32,498 bases of DNA from a bacterium CG2_30_37_16 (GTDB lineage: Bacteria; Patescibacteriota; CPR2), in assembly GCA_001872945.1 (NCBI GenBank), contig MNYC01000019.1, positions 1 through 32,498 on the forward strand, written 5' to 3'. The notes under the pieces were generated by a model, which was not told the origin of the DNA, made no database searches, and saw nothing but the letters and a program-made list of their open reading frames with translations. A program made the translations under genes and the position numbers. Each line of letters opens with the position of its first letter. The first letter of the stretch is position 1. This document shows positions 6,875-14,215 of the stretch, in pieces.

Positions 6875-7486
6875 TCATATCTGTTCTAGATTCCCGCCTT
6901 CGCGGGAATGACAACTCAAAGTTAATTCATTTATAGCGTTTTTATGCATAGGTAAAGCAATTTCTTTGGTCTTTTCACTTGTAATCCGATTGTACATGTA
7001 ATCGAATTTAACCCGAACCTTATCATAGCCTAGTAATGGAAGCATGCCAATGAAATGTTCAACATTTGTCTCCAAAAAACTTATACTATCCGCGTCTTTT
7101 AAAATATCTTGCTCCTCATTACCGCCTTCCTCATGGCGAGAGACTAACATTTTGACTCTTCGGGCAACGTTTTTTTCAGCACCGTTTTTCAATAAAAAAT
7201 TCGTCAGCATATTTGATGCATCTTCCTGATGAGATTTTATCAAATCTTTATCTTGCGTTCCTTGACTGCTTTTGCTTATCGCTTGTCTTTGCTCTTCTAG
7301 ATTATAAATTTTATCGAAATCATGGGCTAAAGCTGCAATCTTAAATGATTCATCGGCATCAGGACGCAAAATTAAGACCCAATATGCCGTTCTTTTAAAA
7401 TGCGGGATAAGTTCTTTTAACGCCGAATCTTTTTCCCCCGCATCATCAATAAACGCTTCAACTTTTTTATATAGATCCATAGTCAT
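6875..7486 (-). CDS. HD-domain phosphohydrolase-like protein with a repeat-encoded C-terminal tail
   Basis: This 203-residue soluble protein carries an HD-type metal site: H29, H55-D56 in AALAHDFDK, H86 and H118 in SRHEE, with D131/D133 following. The residues appear in the order expected for a metal-dependent phosphohydrolase, but the substrate is unknown. The last residues (about 191-203, CHSREGGNLEQI) are translated from a dRS3-like palindromic repeat, so the original C-terminus has been replaced or extended. The ATG lies only 9 nt downstream of the CCA end of tRNA-Arg, so the gene is probably transcribed together with that tRNA. tRNA processing would leave an almost leaderless message. 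A second in-frame ATG two codons later is possible. Confidence 0.7.
   Translation of the reverse strand: MTMDLYKKVEAFIDDAGEKDSALKELIPHFKRTAYWVLILRPDADESFKIAALAHDFDKIYNLEEQRQAISKSSQGTQDKDLIKSHQEDASNMLTNFLLKNGAEKNVARRVKMLVSRHEEGGNEEQDILKDADSISFLETNVEHFIGMLPLLGYDKVRVKFDYMYNRITSEKTKEIALPMHKNAINELTLSCHSREGGNLEQI
6890..6912. repeat. dRS3-like palindrome inside the HD gene
   Basis: ATTCCCGC (6890-6897) and GCGGGAAT (6902-6909) are followed by GACA. Related palindromes lie at 5063-5082 and 27376-27395. The element resembles the Neisseria dRS3 pattern, ATTCCC-8 nt-GGGAAT, a known dispersed repeat. Confidence 0.75.
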
Positions 7487-7495
7487 AATTATTAT

Positions 7496-7572
7496 TGGTG
7501 CCCCCGGCAGGAATCGAACCTGCGGCCTAGGCGTTAGGAGTGCCTCGCTCTATCCTACTGAGCTACGGGGAC
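7496..7572 (-). tRNA. tRNA-Arg (anticodon CCU)
   Basis: The cloverleaf is complete. Acceptor GTCCCCG pairs with CGGGGGC, the D arm is GCTC...GAGC, the anticodon loop is CTCCTAA (anticodon CCT), the T arm is GCAGG TTCGAAT CCTGC, and CCA is genomically encoded. It reads AGG codons. The HD-domain gene follows 9 nt after CCA on the same strand. Confidence 0.95.
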
Positions 7573-7584
7573 AGGATTAAAGTT

Positions 7585-7676
7585 AATGCCAAATGTCAAA
7601 TTAAAAATGTCAAAATTTTTAAAACATTTAACCATTTGTCATTCATTTGATATTTGAAATTTGTTATTTGACATTT
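7585..7676. repeat. AT-rich inverted repeat, copy 1 of family B
   Basis: AATGCCAAATGTCAAATT at the left end is mirrored by ATTTGTTATTTGACATTT at the right, with further short AAATGTC/GACATTT pieces between. Similar blocks lie at 16062-16175 and, partly, at 13119-13150 and 18424-18478. All are intergenic. Confidence 0.6.
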
Positions 7677-7752
7677 CTAAATCGTATTTATTCTATCACA
7701 AATCCACAGAAAATTGAAGGACTAGTCTTCTCGAACTACGATTAAACATGGC

Positions 7753-8343
7753 TTAAAACATTGCCTTATGATCGGGTCTGTCCCATTCGTGAATTTCTTC
7801 AGCAGAGAACCAATGGGCAATTTCTTTTTCAGCTTCTTCTTTTGTTTCGGATGCATGAACTAAATTTTTGATTGATCTTTTTTCGACGTTGGCTGCTGCA
7901 GGTGAGTCAACGGAATAATCGCCTCTTATGGTACCAATTTCCGCTTTGTTGGGTAGAGTCGGACCCACAATTTTTCTGACCATATCTCTGGCGTGAATAC
8001 CTTCAATTACCATTGCCACCACCGGAGCTACCGTCATGTAATCTATAAGCCACTGTCTTACCTTTTTACCGGCCTCTAAGTTGTCCGTGGTTCCCATGGC
8101 TTTTTTTAAATCAATTCCCAGTTCATTAAAAACATTAAAACCTTTGTCGCCAAGCCGTTTTATCCAAACATCGTCCGTTGGATAATGAGCAGAAACATGC
8201 TCAACCGAAGGCTTTACCATTTTTAAAGCAACTACTTGAAGTCCCCGCTGTTCCATTCGTTTAATAATCTCCCCAATTAATCCTCTTTGAACTCCGTCCG
8301 GTTTTACCATTACAAAAGTTCTTTCAACTGCCGGCCTTGTCAT
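7753..8343 (-). CDS. ndk: Nucleoside diphosphate kinase, extended form
   Basis: The enzyme transfers the gamma phosphate from NTPs to NDPs through a phosphohistidine. It opens with VERTFVMVKPDGVQRGLIGE, carrying the catalytic lysine (K14). The active-site segment is GTIRGDYSVDSP...IKNLVHASET, with the phospho-accepting histidine at about 163. At 196 residues it is some 45-50 longer than the usual 140-150. The extra residues include an insertion around 74-105 (IDLKKAMGTTDNLEAGKK) and a C-terminal tail of about 15 residues ending in DRPDHKAMF. Long forms of this kind occur in some archaea and candidate phyla. Start: AAAGGAG lies 6 nt before the ATG, a strong Shine-Dalgarno. M16 peptidase lies just upstream on the same strand with a 15-bp gap, so ndk is probably the last gene of that operon. 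Confidence 0.95.
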   Translation of the reverse strand: MTRPAVERTFVMVKPDGVQRGLIGEIIKRMEQRGLQVVALKMVKPSVEHVSAHYPTDDVWIKRLGDKGFNVFNELGIDLKKAMGTTDNLEAGKKVRQWLIDYMTVAPVVAMVIEGIHARDMVRKIVGPTLPNKAEIGTIRGDYSVDSPAAANVEKRSIKNLVHASETKEEAEKEIAHWFSAEEIHEWDRPDHKAMF

Positions 8344-8358
8344 ATGTGTCTCCTTTTT

Positions 8359-9618
8359 TTATATTTCCAGTATTTTATCAAACATTTTCGAATTTGGGTA
8401 GGGTCCAATAATCGCCAGGTTCAGTCTTTCCCTTAAAAATAGATCTTTCGCAACTTGCTTTACTTCTTCAAGGCTCACTTTATCAATTTCTTTTTTGATT
8501 TCGCTTATATCTAACGTGCCGCCGGTGTAATAAAGCTGGGTAGCCATACTTAAGGCTAAATTGCTGATATCTTCCATGCTAATTGACAGGATACCTTTGT
8601 AATATTCCTTTGCTCTTTTAAGCTCGTCCTCGGTGATATTTTCAGAAACATTGTCATATTCTTTTAAAATTAACTGCAGTGCTTCCTCTACTTTCTCTTT
8701 TCTGATGCCCGCCATAGTGGTCATCTGGCCGGCATCGCTTAAATTTTCGGATTGAGTTCTGACAGCATAGGCCAGTCCCCTTTTTTCCCGAAGTTCCATA
8801 AATAACCTAGAGCTCATATTTCCACCAAGAACAATACTTAAAAGCTTTAATGCATAACGTCTTTTGTCGGTAAAATGGATACCCGGAACGCCAATTTGCA
8901 AATGAGCCTGCTGAATGTCTCTCTCTTCAAAAATTAGCCTCGGTTGATCTTGGCGCGGCAGAGGTTCCGGCTTACTTATTTTTTTACCTTCTTTAAGCTG
9001 ACTTAAATATTTTTCGCCTAAACCGTTTTCACTTTTTAGATTACCGGCAATAATTAAATATGTATTTGGCGCACTGTAATAATCATTAAAATAATTAGTA
9101 AACGTCTTGCGGTTAAACGTTTTTACCGTTTTTTCTTCTCCGGCAATCGGCAGGCCCAAGGTTGCATTGGCATAAACTAAACCGTCATAAAGATCACCGA
9201 TATGCCACGACGGATTATCCTTATACATTTTTATTTCTTCAACAATTACCCCTTTTTCCTTTTCTATTTCCGTCTCGTCAAACTTAGAATTTAAAACCAA
9301 ATCCGATAAAAGGTCAATTGACTTTGGCAAATGCTCACTGGCAGATTTTATATAATAATAAGTATTTTCCCTGTCAGTTGCCGCATTCACATAAGCTCCC
9401 AAACCGTCCGCTTCACAAGAAATTGTAAAAGCATCCGGTCTTTTTTTGGTACCCTTAAACATCATGTGCTCCGTAAAATGGGCAATACCATTGTTTTTTA
9501 AATTTTCCATTCTTGATCCGGCTTTTACAAAATAGATGACGGAAACAGTTTCTGCACCTTCAACCGGAATTAAAACCAACTGAGAGTTATTTTTTTGCTT
9601 TGTCACCTGAATTTTCAT
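8359..9618 (-). CDS. M16 family zinc metallopeptidase
   Basis: This 419-residue protein has the inverted zinc motif HFTEH (H47, E50, H51) in GIAHFTEHMMFKGT. The third ligand is a glutamate about 76 residues on, in EKGVIVEEIKMY. A second M16_C-like half (about 165-345) contains RGLAYAVRTQSEN, which is the substrate-binding R/Y region of the inactive domain. Single-chain bacterial M16B proteins (PqqL/YmxG type) have this size. There is no signal peptide, so a cytoplasmic or membrane-side role in degrading peptides is likely. The ATG overlaps the DedA stop by one base (TAATG), indicating translational coupling, and GGGGG sits just upstream. Confidence 0.9.
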   Translation of the reverse strand: MKIQVTKQKNNSQLVLIPVEGAETVSVIYFVKAGSRMENLKNNGIAHFTEHMMFKGTKKRPDAFTISCEADGLGAYVNAATDRENTYYYIKSASEHLPKSIDLLSDLVLNSKFDETEIEKEKGVIVEEIKMYKDNPSWHIGDLYDGLVYANATLGLPIAGEEKTVKTFNRKTFTNYFNDYYSAPNTYLIIAGNLKSENGLGEKYLSQLKEGKKISKPEPLPRQDQPRLIFEERDIQQAHLQIGVPGIHFTDKRRYALKLLSIVLGGNMSSRLFMELREKRGLAYAVRTQSENLSDAGQMTTMAGIRKEKVEEALQLILKEYDNVSENITEDELKRAKEYYKGILSISMEDISNLALSMATQLYYTGGTLDISEIKKEIDKVSLEEVKQVAKDLFLRERLNLAIIGPYPNSKMFDKILEI

Positions 9619-10232
9619 TAATCCCCCTTCTTCTGTTTACGCTTTATTAAAATAAAAACAAGAGCGGCAAACAATAGTACAATTACCAGCAAATCGGCCT
9701 GATGAAAATAAATTCTTAATTTTTCCCAATTGTCTCCCATCTTAACACCAAGGAATGTGAGCATTATTGTCCACGGTATAATACCAACTACTGAATATAA
9801 AAGAAACTTGCCAAATGGCATTTCGGCAAGACCCGCAGGCAAGGAAATGAAGGTTCGAATGATGGGCAAAACTCGGCCAATTAACACAATCTTATTACCG
9901 TATTTCTCAAATGCTTTATCGGCATGATGAATATGGCTCTTTCTAATAAGTACATATTTTCCGTATTTTTCTAATAAGACCCTGCCTTCGGTGGATCCAA
10001 TCCAGTAAGTAATAATGGAACCTACGGTTTGGCCAACCACCCCCCAAAAAACAACCGGCCAAAATGAAAAATTACCCTGAAATACTTGAAAACCGGCAAA
10101 AGGCATAATCAATTCCGACGGTATTGGAATACAAGCACTTTCTAAGGCCATCAAAATCATTATCCCAAAATAACCCGCACTTAAAATAAGGTTAGAAACT
10201 ATCTGGGCAATGTAGTTTAAAATTATATCCAT
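9618..10232 (-). CDS. DedA family membrane protein (SNARE-associated/VTT fold)
   Basis: This 204-residue protein has the conserved PSELIMPFAGF segment (about 38-48), the ESACIPIP motif before it, GSIITYWIGS, and the amphipathic RVLPIIRTFISLPAGLAEMPF segment (about 120-141) that typifies DedA proteins. Five hydrophobic segments are visible. Some DedA members have been shown to flip undecaprenyl phosphate back across the membrane. That fits its position here: its ATG directly follows the TAA of uppP, whose product makes undecaprenyl phosphate. I infer a coupled lipid-carrier recycling pair. It is also coupled to the M16 gene downstream. Confidence 0.9.
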   Translation of the reverse strand: MDIILNYIAQIVSNLILSAGYFGIMILMALESACIPIPSELIMPFAGFQVFQGNFSFWPVVFWGVVGQTVGSIITYWIGSTEGRVLLEKYGKYVLIRKSHIHHADKAFEKYGNKIVLIGRVLPIIRTFISLPAGLAEMPFGKFLLYSVVGIIPWTIMLTFLGVKMGDNWEKLRIYFHQADLLVIVLLFAALVFILIKRKQKKGD

Positions 10233-11030
10233 TTATACCAAAAAAATAATGATTAATAACGCTAAAAATAAACGGTAGTAAACAAAAATATTAAAATTAT
10301 GATTACTGATATACTTTAACATAAATTTGACGGCTATAAAGCCAAAAATTGCCGAACTTAAAATACCCGCTGCGTAAACTAATATTGCATTGCTTGTAAA
10401 ATCAACCCCTTTAAGCTCAAAGAGGCCGGCACCTAAAGTAACCGGAAGCGAAAGTAAAAAAGAAAATTTAGCGGCGCTTTCCCGGTCAAATTTTAAGAAA
10501 CGACCAAAACTAATAGTGGCACCGGACCGGGAAATACCGGGCATCAAAGCTAAAATTTGAGCGGCTCCAATAATTAAACTATCTTTTAAAGTAATTTTTT
10601 CGAGCGTTTTTTGTTTAATGGTAAAACGATCGGCTATAAATAATAAAGCGGAGCCAAGAAGAAGCGCACAAAGCACAACGGATGTACTGCGAAATACAGT
10701 TTCGGCCAAGTTTTGCAAAAAAACAGCCGCAATAACGGCAGGAATGGAACCCAGAACAATATACAAAGCCAGCTTTTCCTCATAATCACTGACCTTTCTT
10801 TTCTTAATTGATTTAAAGAAAGCTAAAACTAGCTTAATAATTTCTTTTCTAAAATAATAAAAAATGGCCGAAAACGTGCCTAAATGAATGACAGCGTCGA
10901 AACCAAGTCCCAAGTCTGTCCAATGAAAAAATTTGGGTGCTAAAACCAAATGCGCCGACGACGAAATTGGCAAAATTTCAGTTAAACCTTGGATTGCTCC
11001 TAATATTAAAGCTTCTAAAATTTGTATCAT
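10233..11030 (-). CDS. uppP: Undecaprenyl-diphosphatase
   Basis: UppP (BacA) dephosphorylates undecaprenyl pyrophosphate so that the carrier can be reused for peptidoglycan and other surface polymers. At 265 residues it is a normal length. Both signatures are present: GAIQGLTEILPISSSAHL (about 12-29, with the catalytic acidic residue E19 and the SSSAH run) and MPGISRSGATISFGRFL (about 161-177, with the essential arginine). About eight hydrophobic segments span the protein. The ATG lies 6 nt after the stop of the DUF2298 gene and DedA follows immediately, so all three are probably one transcript. Confidence 0.95.
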   Translation of the reverse strand: MIQILEALILGAIQGLTEILPISSSAHLVLAPKFFHWTDLGLGFDAVIHLGTFSAIFYYFRKEIIKLVLAFFKSIKKRKVSDYEEKLALYIVLGSIPAVIAAVFLQNLAETVFRSTSVVLCALLLGSALLFIADRFTIKQKTLEKITLKDSLIIGAAQILALMPGISRSGATISFGRFLKFDRESAAKFSFLLSLPVTLGAGLFELKGVDFTSNAILVYAAGILSSAIFGFIAVKFMLKYISNHNFNIFVYYRLFLALLIIIFLV

Positions 11031-11036
11031 TACCGT

Positions 11037-13097
11037 CTATTTTACCTCAATTATGCGCACATTTGAAGTATGATAAACCGTTTTGCCAATTTGGGAAAGA
11101 ATGGGATTGTCTAAGGCACTATATTGACTTTGCTCTAGCGCACCAATAAAGATATAGTCCAATTTATACTGCGCAATAATTTTTTGGGCATCTTCTGCAC
11201 TCCTGGCATTATAAAGTTTTTGCATATCACCTTGAATTTCGAAAAGGCCGTCAGACGATCCATGCCAACCCCATTCGTGACCCACCCAACCCAATGGCGT
11301 CGAGAGACCCGTAAAAGTGGAAACGCGGGAATCATCCGTATAGCTTTCTCCCGGCTTTTCGGCAATAACTTTTGCCCCCTTTACATTGTTACTAAGCCAA
11401 TTTATGGCCGCAAAGTCCTCCGGATATTTCTCTTTTAAGTAAATTGATCCGTCCAAACCGTAATTGCGGCTAAAATTATCGGCCGAAACCTTTACGGAAT
11501 TGGGCATATAATAAATTGACGCCGCAAGAAGAGTCAGTGCAATTGGTAAATATACGTATTTTTCTTTGCCAAAATGCTCCGTAACCTTGTAGGAGATATA
11601 AACAATGGAAATGCTTAAATAAAGCCATAATTGGTAATAAAGCTTAAAAATTGTATTAGCCCGCTGATATTCGATGCCGTAAATATCCTTCAAATAAAAC
11701 ATTTCGCAAAAAACAATTATAAAAAAGGACATGGCCGTTAAAAGATAATTAAACCTATCCTCCGTTGTCGCCTTTCCGTCTTCATACATAAGAATAACTA
11801 GTAAAAAGCCGAGGATAAAAACAAGCGGCAATATTTGACCTATTTTATAGGTTAAAGTCCCCACCAGCACAACTGTCAGAATCGGTAAAATAAAGTCTTT
11901 TCTATCCCTTACTTTCTTTAGAAAACTGGCGATAAGATAAAAAGACAAAATAAACATTTGCATACCAAAAAGCAGCAAGAAATTCTTTAGTTCGGTCCGC
12001 GGAGCAGTCACAATTTGAAACCCCTTGGATCCCGGATCAAAAAATAAATAAAATGGGATTATTCCGATGGCGCTTACTAAAGTTACCAAAGAACCAAATT
12101 TTACAGTCTGTTTAAATCCTTTTAAACTGAGGCCATTTTTATATAAAAGAGCTAGTCCCAAAAACAACATGTAAATTAAAAAATCCCATGAGTTAGTAAC
12201 AAACATTATGCTGTACAAAATACCCATTGGGATCCACAAATATTTAACGTTTTCCTTGATGACAAGGTACAAAAATGTTAACGTCAGCAAGGCAAAAGGA
12301 AGATTTAGGTAGTGCGCATGAAGATCTCCCAATAAAAAACTGTACAATGGAAATTCATTGATTGTCCCCGGAATTATTCTTGTTGCCTCCGCCCACCAAA
12401 CCGATGCTTCTTTTTGAACAAAAATGCCGTAAAAATAACTTAAGTTCCCCATAAAAGCCGCAACTATAATTGAAACACCCGCCCAAAAATATTTTTTGGT
12501 TAAATTGTAAACAATGCTAAAAATTCCGACTGCATAAAAAACATAATTGGTTACTACCATCAAGTTAAAAGTGACGGCCGACTTTATAAAGGTTAGTTTT
12601 GTTAAAATGGCGGTAATTAAATGTCCGAAATAATAATAATTCATAGCGTGACCGGCCAGCCAAGGATCTTGGGGTGGAAAATAATCAGTCCGAAGAAGAG
12701 CATTGACGAAGGCAAAATCCATGAACTTTTCGATGTCTTTTATGCCCGAGTGATAAAAACGATACCAGACGAACAGAGCAAAAAGTGCCAAAAATATCAG
12801 CTCATAAATAAATGCTTTTTTTATAAAATCTTTAGGCAAGACAAATTTTTGCTTATATAAGATAAATCCTGAAATTGCCGATAGTATGATAACAGATACA
12901 ATAATAACCGGCAAATCAAATTTAAATAACTTAAAGTTTACCAGAAGCCAAGTTATGTAGCTTAGCAGTCCGACTCCGATAATACGATAAAACGGATACC
13001 CATAATCGGATAATTTCCCCAAGAAATAATAGCCAATAGGAAGAGCTAAAATCCCCAACAGAAATATAGTTATATACCAAAGGATAATATCGAACAT
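11037..13097 (-). CDS. DUF2298 (YYY) multi-pass membrane protein
   Basis: This protein of about 686 residues has some fourteen hydrophobic segments followed by a soluble C-terminal domain of about 150 residues. The first 35 residues (IFLLGILALPIGYYFLGKLSDYGY) and the tyrosine-rich HAMNYYYFGHL motif with DPWLAGH are characteristic of the DUF2298/Chlor_Arch_YYY family. That family has GT-C-like topology and is suspected, not proven, to transfer sugars or lipids at the membrane. The C-terminal part contains AINWLSNNVKGAKVIAEKPG and YSALDNPIL, resembling the lumenal domains of such enzymes. The longest frame starts at 13124, but the ATG at 13097 is preferred: TTGAAA, 16 bp, TATAAT ends exactly 6 nt before it and the longer start has no ribosome site. 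It heads the uppP-DedA-M16-ndk cluster. Confidence 0.8.
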   Translation of the reverse strand: MFDIILWYITIFLLGILALPIGYYFLGKLSDYGYPFYRIIGVGLLSYITWLLVNFKLFKFDLPVIIVSVIILSAISGFILYKQKFVLPKDFIKKAFIYELIFLALFALFVWYRFYHSGIKDIEKFMDFAFVNALLRTDYFPPQDPWLAGHAMNYYYFGHLITAILTKLTFIKSAVTFNLMVVTNYVFYAVGIFSIVYNLTKKYFWAGVSIIVAAFMGNLSYFYGIFVQKEASVWWAEATRIIPGTINEFPLYSFLLGDLHAHYLNLPFALLTLTFLYLVIKENVKYLWIPMGILYSIMFVTNSWDFLIYMLFLGLALLYKNGLSLKGFKQTVKFGSLVTLVSAIGIIPFYLFFDPGSKGFQIVTAPRTELKNFLLLFGMQMFILSFYLIASFLKKVRDRKDFILPILTVVLVGTLTYKIGQILPLVFILGFLLVILMYEDGKATTEDRFNYLLTAMSFFIIVFCEMFYLKDIYGIEYQRANTIFKLYYQLWLYLSISIVYISYKVTEHFGKEKYVYLPIALTLLAASIYYMPNSVKVSADNFSRNYGLDGSIYLKEKYPEDFAAINWLSNNVKGAKVIAEKPGESYTDDSRVSTFTGLSTPLGWVGHEWGWHGSSDGLFEIQGDMQKLYNARSAEDAQKIIAQYKLDYIFIGALEQSQYSALDNPILSQIGKTVYHTSNVRIIEVK

Positions 13098-13103
13098 AGA
13101 GAA

Positions 13104-13131
13104 ATTATAACGGAAGAATACCAAATTTCAA
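13104..13131 (-). promoter_or_regulatory. Predicted leaderless promoter of the DUF2298-uppP operon
   Basis: On the minus strand, TTGAAA (13126-13131), 16 bp and TATAAT (13104-13109) are followed by 6 nt and the ATG at 13097. The -35 element lies inside an AT-rich family B repeat fragment (13119-13150), so the repeat contributes promoter sequence. Confidence 0.7.
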
Positions 13132-13386
13132 ATGACAAATGCCAAAAGTAATCATTATAATTGTTTCACTTTTGACACGATCGTTGCATTTATGAAACAT
13201 TTGGCATACACATATTATAATGTCAAAAGTCTCCGCCCAAGGCGGATCAGCCTTTGTCTGAAAAGCTCAAAATGATTCATCCTTCACAGTGCTACGAAGA
13301 ACGGATATATTATAAATCAAAAAAATATTTAATTATATATTTCAAATTTTGAATCATTGGTTGCTATCAAATATTCTTTAACTTAA

Positions 13387-13937
13387 CTAAAACTTATTCC
13401 AATACTCCACCGGCATAGAACCCTTTTGTTCATTTGCGGGTAATAACCAACCAGAGGTGCTCTGAATAAACATTTGATATGGTGTGCTGCTATCTTGGTC
13501 GCTACTTAAAACCAAGGTGTAACCAAGTCCGTTTTTTGGATCCTTGGGAAAACCGCCCATTAAATATCCGTCAGATAAGATTTGGCAGAACCCTTAATTA
13601 TTGCATCATGCTTATTTGTTATAGCGAGATTTGCGATAAATGTATCCTCGTTGAGCACCAGCCCATATTCACTGTCTTTAATCCCATTAGTGCATGATCC
13701 TGGATCATCGTCTAGACAAGAACATTTGGGTACATAACATTGTATTGTCCCACCATCAATTTTAAATAGTTTTAAAGCTTTTGTAATTGCATCAAAATCA
13801 GCAAATCTTTTCGCATTTCTAGCATCAGCCATTGAAGTCGTAATTCTTATAATAATTAAAGCGGCTAAAATTCCAATAATCGCAATAACCACAATTAGCT
13901 CAATTAACGTAAAACCTTTTTTGTTTTTTTGATTCAT
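13387..13937 (-). pseudogene. Type IV pilin/pseudopilin gene with a frameshift
   Basis: The first part (13560-13937) encodes 125 residues with a class III prepilin start, KKG/FTLIELIVVIAIIGIL, with cleavage after G8 and glutamate at +5, then an acidic cysteine-containing region (CYVPKCSCLDDDPGSC). It stops at a TAA right after SYLTDI. In the next frame the pilin continues without a break: MGGFPKDPKNGLGYTLVL, then a serine-rich stretch, GWLLPANEQKGSMPVEYW and NKF, with the stop at 13387-13389. 'PKDPKNGxGY' is a common C-terminal motif of such pilins. One missing T near 13560-13566 (GATATTTAATGG instead of GATATTTTAATGG) restores a protein of about 183 residues. This could be a real null mutation, a slippage-prone tract with rescue, or an assembly error. 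No Shine-Dalgarno is seen. Confidence 0.8.
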
Positions 13938-14215
13938 AAAGTAACAATTTTTTTGTATACATTAATCTTAATATTTTCAATATAAAGCCCTTTCTAGAAA
14001 ATTCTCAATTATCAATTTTTCAATTTTCATTGAATTTTCAGGTTCTAATTTTCAATTATTTATATTTTAAAAATTGAATCATTGTTGATTGATTGGGGAT
14101 TGGAAATTGAAATTTGAAAATTAGTTAAGGTAATTTGAGCCTAGACATTAAACCGATGAGATTGCCACGCCTTATGGGCTCGCAATGACGGCCATCCATT
14201 AACCTACTCACTCAT
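13938..14215. repeat. AT-rich inverted repeat plus a REP-like end
   Basis: No gene is visible. AATTATCAATTTTTCAATTTTC (from 14008) is mirrored by GAAATTGAAATTTGAAAATTAG (from about 14104). At 14159-14190, GAGATTGCCACGCC...CTCGCAATGACGG is a copy of the TCATTGCGAG motif seen at 1711 and 1982. The right end lies directly before the lepA stop codon. Confidence 0.5.
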
